In this document: positions 13,632 through 24,084 of the stretch, one piece after another
Layout: each line of letters starts with the position of its first letter
Position numbering within the stretch: the stretch's first letter is position 1
DNA from: Chlorops oryzae
Taxonomy: Eukaryota; Arthropoda; Insecta; Diptera; Chloropidae
NCBI GenBank assembly: GCA_020466095.1
Contig: CM035806.1
Coordinates: 166,963,371-167,027,370 of the forward strand
Length of the DNA stretch: 64,000 nt
Direction: 5' to 3'
Position numbers and translations under genes: made by a program
The notes under the pieces: model-generated
The model's database searches: none
What the model was told of the DNA's origin: nothing
Seen by the model: the letters and a program-made list of their open reading frames with translations, nothing else

Positions 13632-14996
13632 ATGGCAGTTTCTTTAGAACATTTTACGCCTACAATTGCAGAACTGCAGCCATTCAATAAAATTAACTGT
13701 GAACAATCCGATTGCACTGCAACGTTTACAAATGCTGGAAATTATGAACTGCACTTGCAACGCCATCACAAGGTATATAGAAAAAACCAAACGAAGGACG
13801 ATGTTACCCGATTGTATTATTGCCCTATTGCTGGATGCGTTTACCACTTGTTCAAAGAGGTCGATGGACGCTGTTTTAAGCATATGAAAAATTTGCGACA
13901 ACATTTCCAAAAGGTTCACTCCAAAAACTTCATCTGTGAGCGTTGCGGTCGCGCATTTCCAACGCAAGGACAATTCAAGAAACATAGCGTTTTGTCATGT
14001 GGAAAGCGCTTTGTTTGCAGCACATGTAGCTGGGATTTTGAGACCAAGGGGGCATTAATATTACACGGTAAACGAAAGGGTCATGTTGCAATTAAATGTG
14101 AAGACGACGACGTTAACGCAAATGAATGCCTCGCGAAAGATAAGAAATCGAAATGCCGACGAGAGGGTCATGAAAAATCAGCCAAAGCCAAAGCCAAAAA
14201 ACGTGAGATTCCTCAGCAAAATAAGGATACTCAAATCAATTTATATTCGCCGTCGTTCCATAACACAACATATGATAACTTCTGTGATAGCTTAACCAAA
14301 TATAACGATTGTGAGACACAAACTGAAGTATACCTCACGCCTATGCCATCGAACACTTCGGCATCGTATGGCAATTATCACGATATTGAAACGCAAACGA
14401 TCAGCAGCTCACAAGATAGCCTTTTACTAGAGAATTTCCAAGCTTTGCATCATCATGATATCGAGACTCAAACTGAACTCACTTCAGGCTTAAGTAATTC
14501 CAATTGCTATGTTGGCTTCCTCGATCAAATGCTAGCACAGACACCATTGACCGATATGCATACACAGACTTGCGATGATTTTCTGCTCTCCCAATTCGGT
14601 TTGGCTGACATTCAAACCCAAACAAATTGGACATCCCTTACTGAACAAATCAACAAAGAATCCAATTCGACGACGCAGACGACGAAGACGACGACAACAA
14701 CTAGCACAACTGGCTTCGCACATGATGAATTACTTGTCTCGACAGAGACGCAAACAAGTTTCACACAATGCCTTTTGGATTCCACATCACACACGTCCAC
14801 AGTTGGTAGTGGGCATATAACAAATGAAAATGTTACCAGCTGCACCAATGCCGGCGAAGATAGCAATGCTAGTAATTACGCCCATTTATATAATACGCAA
14901 CACACCCAAACTTGCGACTTGTTATTGGAAGGATTGTTCGGTGGACAAGAGAACGATTTGATCGGTGGATTTCAATCAACCTATACACAAAAATGA
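13632..14996 (+). CDS. Asciz: ASCIZ/ATMIN-type zinc-finger transcription factor
   Basis: The 454-aa single-exon product has four N-terminal C2H2-type fingers: about residues 23-46 (atypical), 64-96 (long spacer), 102-119 and 129-151. A Lys-rich stretch follows, then a Ser/Thr-rich half with eight TQT motifs (ETQTEV, ETQTIS, ETQTEL, HTQTCD, QTQTNW, TTQTTK, ETQTSF, HTQTCD). TQT is the anchor that inserts into the dimeric dynein light chain LC8 (DYNLL1/Cut up). In this family the factor activates the LC8 gene, and LC8 binding to the TQT ladder damps that activity. Fingers first and a multivalent TQT tail after is diagnostic of ASCIZ. Start: the ATG at 13632 opens the frame just before the first finger. 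It is transcribed away from the coiled-coil gene. Confidence 0.92.
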   Translation: MAVSLEHFTPTIAELQPFNKINCEQSDCTATFTNAGNYELHLQRHHKVYRKNQTKDDVTRLYYCPIAGCVYHLFKEVDGRCFKHMKNLRQHFQKVHSKNFICERCGRAFPTQGQFKKHSVLSCGKRFVCSTCSWDFETKGALILHGKRKGHVAIKCEDDDVNANECLAKDKKSKCRREGHEKSAKAKAKKREIPQQNKDTQINLYSPSFHNTTYDNFCDSLTKYNDCETQTEVYLTPMPSNTSASYGNYHDIETQTISSSQDSLLLENFQALHHHDIETQTELTSGLSNSNCYVGFLDQMLAQTPLTDMHTQTCDDFLLSQFGLADIQTQTNWTSLTEQINKESNSTTQTTKTTTTTSTTGFAHDELLVSTETQTSFTQCLLDSTSHTSTVGSGHITNENVTSCTNAGEDSNASNYAHLYNTQHTQTCDLLLEGLFGGQENDLIGGFQSTYTQK

Positions 14997-15256
14997 TGGT
15001 TGTAGGATAAATTTTCAAGTAAAGTTAAGAATAAGGAACCAAAATTTCTATTTGGAAACGGTTCAAATGAACAAGTTTTATTGTTTCAATTGGAAGAAAA
15101 AGCTCAAGAAGGTCAAAGTAAAAAAAAAAAAATTTCATCATTCACTGGGTGAGTTAGTATTTTTTGTAAGATAACTTCTAAATTGCAACACATATTTTCT
15201 TCCTCCTTCGCTTTATGGGTAGCAAAATTTTTTTTTTTTTTTTTATAGAACTCGTC
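14997..15256. other. Convergent 3' spacer between Asciz and Hsp60-like gene 2
   Basis: A short AT-rich spacer with poly-A (15120-15131) and poly-T (about 15226-15244) runs, lying between two tail-to-tail genes. It should hold both polyadenylation regions. No gene seen. Confidence 0.5.
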
Positions 15257-16942
15257 TTATTCAAATTTGGTATTTTTAGCCTTGGGGCTCTTTGCAATTG
15301 TACAATCTGCTTTCGTTATTAATGATGTAACACCTGCCGCTTTCTCAACAGCTTTTCGAACTAATGTTGTTGGTTCAACTAGTCCCATTTCAACGAATAA
15401 GCCAGGTTCTCCTTTAAGTATATCATAGCCATAAGAATCGTCTATATGTAATTCTAAAATAGACGCATCCATGCCAGCATTCAAAGCGGTATTTAACCAT
15501 GGAATTCGTAAAGCACGTCGCACAATATCGATGCCCATTCTTTGAGTATTATTGCAGCCAACGACAGTATTCAGGCACGAAATACATTTTAATAGGGCAA
15601 TTCCTCCTCCAGGTACGATGCCTTCTTCCATTGCTTCACGCGTCGCATTAACTGTATCATTGATACGCTGTATTTGCTCTTGAATCATTTTTTCACTGTC
15701 TCCAACGACATTTATTTGGACGACACTCAAAACTAAATTCATTAGACGCTCTCTTAATAATCGCTTTCTGAATGTAGTTGTAGCATCAGCGATTTGTTCC
15801 TTAATCTCTTCGATGCGACGCTCAATTTCGTTCCTTTTTCCCATACCATTTAGTAGCAATGTTTGATCCTTCGATATAACGACATCATTGACTCTGCCGA
15901 AATCTTTAAGCTCAACATTTTCCAAGCACAACATGTTATTGTCATAACCAAAAACCTTGCCGCCCGTTGAAATTGATATATCTCTTAAAATAGAATTTCT
16001 TGTATCGCCCAGACCTGGTGCTACTACAAAAGCCACCTTCAAGTTGGCTGTCAATCGCTTTAGCACCAAATATCTCAAACTAATTGAATCAATATCCTTC
16101 GCAATGATTAATAAAGGCATATTGGTCGAACGTGCAAGTTCAATCGCTGGCTTTATCATTTCAGCAGATGTTATTTCATCTGATGACAGTAATATTAGCG
16201 ATTTATGGAAATGAATCCTTTCACCATTCATTGTGTTTATAAAATACGGTGAAATGTAGCCAGTATTAAGCCTAATGCCATCGATGAGCTCAATTTTATG
16301 ATTTTTATACATCCGTTTGCTTTTTCTTACGTAAATAACGCCATCGCGACATACATTCTTAATCGCTTCACAGACCACATTGCATATAGACTTATCACCA
16401 GCGTATATTCCAGCCACTTGTTCAATATCATCTGGTGTGCTAATGGGACGTGAAATGTCCTTCAAATGTTTTTTGATCTCGTTAACGGCTAACATAATCC
16501 CACGACGTATTTCCGTTGGACTAGCTCCTGATTTGATTTTTTCAAAACTCTCTTTAGCGATATAACGTGCCAGGACGTTGGCTATTGTCTCGGCTTCATT
16601 TCTAGATTCCATCTGCTCTTTTGTATATTTCTCATTTGATTTATAGGCCAGCTCCTCCAATAACTTTGAACCAAGTTCTTGCAATCTTTGCCTCAGTTCG
16701 ATAGCCTCGGCGACTATAGTTCCATCCCTTCTTGCAATGGGCGCCGACGACAATCGCTGCTCTTCCGTTAAGGCTGCAGGCCTTGCAGCCGAGTCAACGT
16801 TGGCAGGATTGCCAACCGAGCCAATTATTGTATTTGCGTCAGTCTTCAGTTCAGTTCGTACTTTAGTGTCTTTCGTATAGCGCGAATATCCGAAAACACG
16901 ACTCACCGCAGTGCAACAAAATTTTTCACGCAAACAAAACAT
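15257..16942 (-). CDS. Divergent Hsp60-like protein with lost ATP-binding motifs, intronless paralogue 2
   Basis: A 561-aa chaperonin homologue with a plausible mitochondrial presequence (MFCLREKFCCTAVSRVFGYS). The ATG at 16942 is preferred over one 12 codons upstream because it aligns with the presequence of the paralogue at 4717-6486. Apical and C-terminal regions are readily aligned: [52 protein letters not shown]. The nucleotide site is decayed: TLGPKGRN is replaced by unrelated sequence near residues 38-50, only APIARRDGT remains of the ITKDG block, and GDGTTTAT is replaced by a longer segment (about 104-121). The frame is nevertheless open throughout, so loss of ATP binding occurred without loss of the protein. 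It may be a non-cycling or regulatory subunit, or an early pseudogene. Its function is unknown. Confidence 0.88.
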   Translation of the reverse strand: MFCLREKFCCTAVSRVFGYSRYTKDTKVRTELKTDANTIIGSVGNPANVDSAARPAALTEEQRLSSAPIARRDGTIVAEAIELRQRLQELGSKLLEELAYKSNEKYTKEQMESRNEAETIANVLARYIAKESFEKIKSGASPTEIRRGIMLAVNEIKKHLKDISRPISTPDDIEQVAGIYAGDKSICNVVCEAIKNVCRDGVIYVRKSKRMYKNHKIELIDGIRLNTGYISPYFINTMNGERIHFHKSLILLSSDEITSAEMIKPAIELARSTNMPLLIIAKDIDSISLRYLVLKRLTANLKVAFVVAPGLGDTRNSILRDISISTGGKVFGYDNNMLCLENVELKDFGRVNDVVISKDQTLLLNGMGKRNEIERRIEEIKEQIADATTTFRKRLLRERLMNLVLSVVQINVVGDSEKMIQEQIQRINDTVNATREAMEEGIVPGGGIALLKCISCLNTVVGCNNTQRMGIDIVRRALRIPWLNTALNAGMDASILELHIDDSYGYDILKGEPGLFVEMGLVEPTTLVRKAVEKAAGVTSLITKADCTIAKSPKAKNTKFE

Positions 16943-19620
16943 TTTGTAAGTTTTAAAGAAGAATCTAAAAAAAATCAAAAAAAAAATAATAATAATAATG
17001 AGAATTTAGCAAGAAAGTTTTAAAATTTAGAACTAAAATAAATAACTTTTTGACTTATTTAATTTTTTTTTTTTTTTTTTTTCTCAAATTCACATGACTT
17101 CAAATATTAATATCCATAAAAAATAAAAAATCCATAGGAAAAAAGTATTCGTTTCAGTTACGAATTCTTATTTAAAGATTTCGAAACCTTTTCCTACATT
17201 AGAACTAAAAATTTTTCTTCGATAGCTTTGGGAAGGCAAAGTGTATGTTCTGCTTCCCCACACGGTCTCGTGTGTTTTGTTCCATTTTGTTTTTTTTTAA
17301 TATTCTTTTTCAACGGGGAGTGTCGGCTTTGTCCTGGTTTCTCATCTGGAACAGAGATCTCTATCAGCCTTCCGCCAGGACATAAAGCCTTTACGCTTCG
17401 AATAGTTTTATATTTTCTTTCCATTTTCAAATTTTTAAAAGCGGAAAACGTTGGGCATTTTTTTCGATTCCATTAAAGTTGTGCCTGTTGACGCCGCAGT
17501 CCTCTAGATTTCTATTTTTGTACCGCTCTTTGCTCTTTGATCGCTTATCGAGAGACTGAAAAAATCGTTTGTCTTGGATTGTGAAATTTTCTTTGTGTGC
17601 ATGCAGTAAATTCTTGTACACAGTCTTCCATTTTCAAACAAAGATACATTCAATGATGGTTCGTTAACAGCTCTCTTTTTTTTTGCATACTTGAATATTG
17701 CAAAGGAATAGAACAGTGGCACATTTGCATACTTGAATATTGCAAAGGAATAGAAACAGTGGCACATTTGCATACTTGAATATTGCAAAGGAATAGAACA
17801 GTGGCACATTTGCATACTTGAATATTGCAAAGGAATGAATATGGACATTTCATATGTAGGACATATTTGCAAATGAATGAGCACACATTGGCAATTTGCA
17901 TACTAGAATATTGCAAAGGAATAGAACAGTGGCACATTTCTATACTTGAATATTGCAAAGGAATGAAAGTGGCACATTTGCATACTTGAATATTGCAAAG
18001 GAATAGAACAGTGGACATTTCATACTTGAATTTGCAAGAATAGAACAGTGGCAATTTGCAATTGATATTGCAAAGAATGATACAGTGGCACATTTCCATA
18101 GGCTTCGAATTTAATAGAAGTTCCTTTGCATACTCTGATACTAAATAGAAAGTGACATTTACGAAAAATAATTGAACATCACATTTCGATATCTTGCGAG
18201 GATACAACATTGTAGTGTAAGATTTGCAGATGCCAGGTCATTAAAAAGCTTTATTGCATCTGAGTTTCTGTATGTTAATTTACGAAACCTACATTGCGAC
18301 AAATATTGAAATATTTGCAGATGCGAGAATTAACGTCGGATTGCGTTGCGTTGATTTTCGCACATCCTAGGATCAGATTTGTTCGTGCGACTATAGTCTA
18401 ACTCGTATGCTTAGCTTTTTAGCAAAAGCTCTGTACCCAGTGCTCGTAATTATTCATCATTAATTTTGCTAAATGAATAAATATAAAAAGATAATCAAGT
18501 AATATACTATGAATTTGTAGACAAAACTAACAAGAGAAACAAATGTAAATATCTGTCGATGGATAATTGAACTATGTTGCTTTTATAATTGAAATAGGAT
18601 ACGGTGCGATTTAAAGTAAAATTCGAATGTGCATCGTAAAAATCTATTCACTAAGTACAAGAAAAAAAAACTATCAAAGTGCATGAAATCTTGTAGACAT
18701 GTAGAGGCTCTCTACTAATTTTTCAATATTATGCAAGATATTAATCCGCATTTGCATATTCAGTAATCCGAATGTTTGGCAAATAAAGTTAAAGCGAAAA
18801 AATTTAATACATAAAGCGTGAAATTGAAGTTGGGTTCTAATTCGACTAGAGGTACTGGGCGCCAATTTAAACGGCTCGCAACAATTCGTAACGGCACGAA
18901 ACAATCTGATTTCACATCACAAAGTACACAGAAAAAAAACAAAATGCAGAAGTTTGTACTATTGATCAGAGGTCGGTGGACACTATATTTTTAATAGTGT
19001 TGCAACGGACAGTGTATCCGGCATTTGCATTTCAGCTCTCCGTCAATGTTTGGCAAGAATAATGTTAGAAGCCTGAAGAAGATTTTAATGACATAAGCGT
19101 TTTGGTTTTGTTTACAGTTCAAACAAAAAAGAAAAAACTTAAATTTCTTGGTGTGTGCATAATTGAACAATTTATTTTATAAAAATTATATTTCAATTTG
19201 GTTGTATTTTTTTTTTTTTTTTTAGCCCAATTTATCATAGCCAATTAATAAATTAAAATCATCATTTTATTAATCATAATCCCACTGAGGGATGTATTCA
19301 AATAAGAAAGAAAAAAAATTAAATAATAACGATTTAACTCGATGATTCATTAAGTCAGTATGTTACTAATTAGTTATGTATACATAATTGTTAAGTGTCA
19401 ACAAATGCTAAAACTAGAACATCATATTCTCTCTCATGGAAAAGGCAAGCATGCAAATTACTTTTCATTTCAACGAACAAAAATCAATTTTGCTGTCTTT
19501 CTTTTGTCTATGTCAAAATATGAACGCCTAAACGATCACATTCACATACATACATGGCTATTTTTCAGTTACGTTTATTAATCCTGAAAATCACGAGAAA
19601 TCCTCATAGTTAGATTTTAA
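16943..19620. other. Intergenic region with a 43-bp minisatellite
   Basis: No coding region could be supported. Poly-T runs lie at 17065-17084 and about 19208-19224. The minisatellite at 17685-18100 is given separately. A block at 17230-17440 is slightly GC-richer but carries no coherent frame with homology I recognise. The segment from 19200 to 19620 should contain the ste14 3' end. Confidence 0.45.
17685..18100. repeat. Degenerating 42-44 bp minisatellite
   Basis: Units read GCATACTTGAATATTGCAAA, then GGAATAGAACAGTGGCACAT, then TT. The first three to four units are nearly identical; later ones lose single bases (GGACATTTCATAC, GAATTTGCAAGAATAG) and fade by about 18100. About ten units can be traced. 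The one-base losses look either like old decay or like uncorrected long-read errors. Confidence 0.85.
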
Positions 19621-20649
19621 TTAACTAACACGATATGGATTACCTTTTATAAACGGCAATCCCGTTGGTACACGTTGTTGATAGCTTTTATAGTCGGATT
19701 GGAAAAATTTTATAAGCATAAACTCTTCCATTAATATTCGATCATGAAAGAATTTCCAACTGACTAGGGTGTATAATACAATGCAAATAGGATTCAATAG
19801 TATGATTTGAGTGCCAATCGACCACCAAAACCATCCGGCATAGGATGGATGGCGTACGTAAGCATATATACCGTGCGTTATCAATTTATGATCTTCATCT
19901 TTTTCGTACTGAACCTAAATTTATATAATTTCATCCGTAATCAAATGTGAAAATTATATATAGCTATATATTTGAGAAAGCTCACCAAATGTGTGAAACT
20001 GCTGCTTGCTGTAATCATAGCTAGCTTTCGTACAATCTCACCTGCCGTACAAAGTGCTATGCCAATCGTCCAAATATAGTATGTGTCTTTGAAATTTGGA
20101 AGCAAATACGTTTCCAATATGAATTCTATCCAGCTTGCAGCGGCAGCTAAAGCATAGTGTAGTGAATGATTCAAAATGAATGAATCGGTTGTGAGACTAC
20201 GTGGATTGCACCATGCAATGGATAAATATTCTGTATAATGGAAGCAGCCCAAAAAGAAACCATAGACACCAAATTGTTTCCAAACATCCGATGCGAATAA
20301 TATTGTTAAAATACTGATTGCCTCGACAAAGCCTAAAAAGGCAGCACGTACAACGATCTGTAATGGGAAAAATGTCAAAATTAACTTATTCTTAAAAAAG
20401 AAATTTAGTTTATTTTACCTGATATTCGTCGTTTCTGTTCGCGAAATGATAACGTAAAATAATATTAAAGAGCGCATAATATAGCACCGGACCCCAAAGG
20501 ACAGCCCCCCAAATATTTGGCGCAATCTCATAGTATATCTGTGGCGCTGATGGAAATAGCACAAGCACCATTGCGGTCAAAAAATAGATCAGGCTTAGTT
20601 TTCCTTCGGGACATAGCTTATGCGACTTCTTTTGCTTATTTGCGCGCAT
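19621..20649 (-). CDS. ste14: Protein-S-isoprenylcysteine O-methyltransferase (ICMT)
   Basis: Three coding exons: 20649-20419, 20357-19986 and 19914-19621, all phase 0 with GT/AG borders, giving about 298 aa, the usual ICMT length. This ER multi-spanning enzyme methylates the prenylcysteine of processed CAAX proteins (Ras, Rho, lamins) using S-adenosylmethionine. Exon 1 begins MRANKQKKSHKL and carries two membrane segments. Exon 2 has further helices and the SIAWCNPRSL region. Exon 3 has the family signature HGIYAYVRHPSYAGWFWWSI, then NPICIVLYTL, the EE..L.KFF segment, and VPTGLPFIKG, matching the cofactor and substrate site of ICMTs. The gene is divergent from Hsp10, about 1.76 kb away. Confidence 0.93.
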
Positions 20650-20862
20650 TTTTGTAAAATTTCCTTCTTAACAAATTCGAGTTTGTGCGTTCTTGTGTTG
20701 CATTAGATTGGTGCGAGAAGCTTTAACTGTAGCTTTATATGTTTTTTGAAAACTTCCAACAGTTCAATGAAAAGTTTTCATCATTGAAAGCTTTGTTTAC
20801 TTATTCCTTTTATGACAACTTTTAAAATAGAACTGTAAGGCTATCGATTAATAGCCAGCACT

Positions 20863-21473
20863 AAAGCTAGTCACACACAGCGAACATGTTCGCCGGTCTT
20901 GTGCGGCTCGTTTGAAGTTTTCGTGGTGTGTGAGCGGGCTAGTTAGTATGGCGCTGTTATCTCAGCCGAAACTATAAACAATGTTCGTAAAAAACTTCGC
21001 TCATTTGATTGTCATGAGGTGAGGACTAGAGAAACTTTAAATATTGTTTCGGAACATTCAACAAACAACCATATCTTTTCTTCCCACGTCTTTCTCTACT
21101 TACAAAATGTTTCAAAACATGTTTTCATACGTGTGACCGGCGAGTTTGTTATTTGAAAATTTTCGGAAATTCGAAAATCATCAAGTTTTGGACATGAACG
21201 ACAAAATCGTCGGAAAAATGAATAATAATTTTATTGAAGATATCATTACGGTGTCTCAAAAATAAGTCTAAACTTTGGAAAATAAAAAGTATATCATATA
21301 AAAAATAAAATTTAAAAGATCAAGGCTGGGAAATTTGGGTTGTCCGTGTTTTTGTTTTGCATCTTCACCCGGTGAAAACAATTTTAAATGATTCGCTCGC
21401 CGTCTCCAAGAACGATAAACGAGTATTTAAGACAAATCTAGTAAACATGTTCACCGTGTGTGCCTAGCCTTAG
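20863..21473. repeat. ~610-bp MITE upstream of ste14
   Basis: The left end TAAAGCTAGTCACACACAGC (continuing GAACATGTT) is matched by the complement of the right end, which reads TAAGGCTAGGCACACACGGT then GAACATGTT: about 26 of 30 identical. It lies only ~210 bases upstream of the ste14 start codon, so it is placed to affect that promoter. The family was not identified and the target duplication is unclear. Confidence 0.7.
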
Positions 21474-21711
21474 GGTAATTGGGGTATTTTAATTATTTTT
21501 TAAATTTTATTATATTTTTCCTTTAATTGCTCGGTTACAATTTTTTTCTATTTTATTTATTTAGGAAGCTTACATCAAGACATCACATGTCAGATATCAA
21601 CATTACTTGCGAGAAATGTTAATATAAGGAAACTAAGAAAACAAAGCTAATAAAATACATAAATATCTGAATAAGTTTCGTAGGGACTTAAAGCAAATAG
21701 TTTTGGGTGTA

Positions 21712-21884
21712 CAGTGAACTACGGATAAATGAAACACGAATAAATGCAAAAATCTCATAATTGCAACGTGCTTTGAAGCCTTTTTTATGGGTTCTTATGA
21801 AAATATGCACGAATTAGTGCAAAGAACTCATAAGCGCACAAGAATTCGAGCAAAAAACGTGTTGCATTTATCCGTACTCTACTG
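21712..21884. repeat. 173-bp pogo/Tc1-like MITE with TA flanks
   Basis: Left end CAGTGAACTACGGATAAATG is matched by the complement of the right end, CAGTAGAGTACGGATAAATG (continuing CAACACG). TA dinucleotides flank it at 21710-21711 and 21885-21886, as expected for Tc1/mariner/pogo insertions. No coding capacity. Confidence 0.78.
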
Positions 21885-22406
21885 TACTTAAAATGGAGAG
21901 GTATTTTGGAAGTAAAATTGACAATCAACTCGAGTGCAACCTACGCGATTATCTTGAAAATTCGCTCTACACACAGTAAGAAATTTCGAAAGAAAAACAT
22001 TTTTTTGAAAGAGAACAAGAAATTCTTCACTCACATTCCGACGACTAGTTAACAAAAGATTCATATGAGTAGAACAATTTCAGTGTAAACTATCCACGTA
22101 ATCAAACAAGATCAAATGCATCTACGCCACTCTAGTTAACAAAAAACAAAGATTCATTATCAAAATGTGTTACTGTGTAAATCCTGTGTGGCGCTCGTAC
22201 CGGCAACTCGCACAGAGTTGCATTTTCGAGCAATGAAGTGTGATGATTTCGATACACTGATGTTCGTCCATGCACATTGCAATCATTCTGATTTTGTCCC
22301 GTATTCATAGCACGTGTATAGACGTTCTTTCGTTGTGTTTTCGAAAGAGAAGATATCTGAAACTTTTTACTTTCGTTTTCAATTGAGGAATCTTTAAAAT
22401 ACAAAA

Positions 22407-23238
22407 ATGGTAGGTTATTTCACGTGTTGAGTAAATTCGAAACGAAAACTTCTCGAGTGTTCCATCAGGCAAAGGGTCAAAGCTGATAAGTGCGAGCATG
22501 CTGTGAGCATAGCGCACAAATGCTTCAATAGTGTCACAACTCAAAATTTGCAATTTTTCAAATAATCCAGTTTATTCGATGCAGTCCTAGGTACATTTGT
22601 ATGACGAAGAGACCGACATAATTGTTTTTTGTTCTGATTTTCAATAACAAAAACACAACTATGACTGTGCGATTAGTTAGACAGGTGACCTGTGAACATA
22701 TTCCTTGCATTAACCCCAATTGGGAAAATTTTGAATTGTGACACTATTGACGCACATGTGCGATATGTTGGTTGTGTAATATAAAAACGAATGGAAGTGT
22801 TTTATGTTTTTAAGTCTGGAGCTTTAATATTTAATTGAAAATGAAATGATTTGTGTGTTTTTCATAGGCTAATGCTATTAAAAGGATTATTCCAATGCTG
22901 GATCGCATTTTAGTGCAACGCTTTGAAGCAGAAACAACAACAAAAGGCGGAATCGTTATCCCCGAGAAAGCCCTTGGAAAAGTCCTTCAAGGAACTGTAG
23001 TTGCCGTCGGACCTGGTTCAAGAAATGCAGTAAGTTTCTCTTGGAGGGCTTGGAGGAAACTTTCTTCATTGAGTTTTGTCAATTTTTGTTTTAGCAGACC
23101 GGCAACTATGTTCCTATAGGCGTAAAAGAAGGTGATCGTGTTTTGCTGCCTGAATTTGGAGGTACCAAAGTCGAAATGGAAAACAAAAAAGAATATTTAC
23201 TCTTCCGAGAAGCCGATATTCTGGCGAAATTGGAATAG
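22407..23238 (+). CDS. Hsp10: Hsp10, mitochondrial co-chaperonin (GroES/cpn10)
   Basis: Coding exons: 22407-22409 (only the ATG, followed by donor GTAGGT), 22868-23029 and 23098-23238 (stop TAG). The product is about 101 aa, the family length. It begins [20 protein letters not shown], carries the mobile-loop region [20 protein letters not shown] that docks on Hsp60, then [13 protein letters not shown], and ends with [18 protein letters not shown] and [12 protein letters not shown]. It caps the Hsp60 ring in the mitochondrial matrix. The last intron ends in TTTTAGCAG, a tandem NAGNAG acceptor: use of the first AG adds one Gln. The tail faces mRpL20, 202 bases away. Two Hsp60-like genes lie within 18 kb upstream. 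Confidence 0.94.
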
Positions 23239-23440
23239 AACTGAAAGAGCATTGGGATACGCATTTCTTTTTTTTTCATGTTTCTGCTCTTATTAATTAA
23301 TATACCAACCAATTCCGAATGTTAGTTTTGTTCTAATATATTTGATTTATAATGTGCTTTTATTGTTAATTCATTTTGAATGTAAAGCGCAAACTTCATT
23401 TTGAAGTTTAAATGGATTCCATTAAGAATGATTTATTTTT

Positions 23441-24084
23441 TTAATCTAATTTTAAATGCGCCAGTCCGTATATTTGATTCATAACCGAACGTTCCTGGAT
23501 TCCGGGCATCGTTTCAACGACGGCACGTTCTCGTGATAGTTTCACGAGCGCTTCAAAGGATCGTGGCTCCCAGATTGCAAGATCAGCTAGAGTTTTTCTG
23601 CCAATGAACAAAAACAATCGATTGAATGAAAAATTTATTTGAAGTTTTTTTTTTTTTAGCACAAACATACCGATTAAGCAATATATTACTTCGCAAAAGG
23701 CCTTCTCTGAAGGTATCTAATGTAATACCGTACTGTTCACAGCCGGCTTCAACACGTTTGGACCAAAGCTACTTGGAGAGAAATTATTTTAACAATTAAT
23801 AAATGAAGAGAACTGTGAGACCTACCTCAATCATATCCAATTTCTTTAATTTACGGGATTTTGTCGCATAGACCAAAGCACGATGTACATTTCGTATTGC
23901 TATCGAATAACAGTTTCGCCGACGTCCACGGTAATGCTAAATATATTGAAAGATCCATTTATATTTGATAAGGTTAAGGAGAAAAAGAAAAACTTACCGC
24001 TGCTAGTTTGAAGATCTTGCGTTTTCGCCAAAACTCATCTGGTCCACGTGAACGAACTAATAGAGCCAAAGTTTGATGGACCAT
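23441..24084 (-). CDS. mRpL20: Mitochondrial ribosomal protein L20 (bL20m)
   Basis: Four coding exons: 24084-23998, 23936-23826, 23768-23671 and 23597-23441, totalling 453 bases and about 150 aa. The product starts MVHQTLALLVRSRGPDEFWR and includes KRKIFKLAAHYRGRRRNCYS, ALVYATKSRKLKKLDMIE, the LWSKRVEAGCEQYG segment and KTLADLAIWEPRSFEALVKL. The basic N-terminal HYRGRRRNCYSIA block matches the rRNA-binding extension of bacterial L20 (large subunit, 23S-type rRNA assembly). All introns are 57-73 bases, typical of flies, with consensus borders. It is tail-to-tail with Hsp10 and divergent from the UGT gene. Confidence 0.92.

Larger units (their letters stand above)
20650..22406. other. ste14-Hsp10 divergent intergenic region with two MITEs
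   Basis: It should contain both promoters. Two inverted-repeat elements occupy much of it (20863-21473 and 21712-21884, separate entries). Imperfect GAA/TTC arrays occur near 21980-22030 and 22320-22350 but do not form a clean heat-shock element. No other gene was recognised. Confidence 0.5.

Noticed and set aside
17504..18210. Open frames with repeated YSFAIFKYANVPL-like units
   Set aside because: They are frames through the 43-bp minisatellite.
21970..22350. Heat-shock elements upstream of Hsp10
   Set aside because: GAA and TTC words occur, but spacing does not give a clean run of three alternating nGAAn units.
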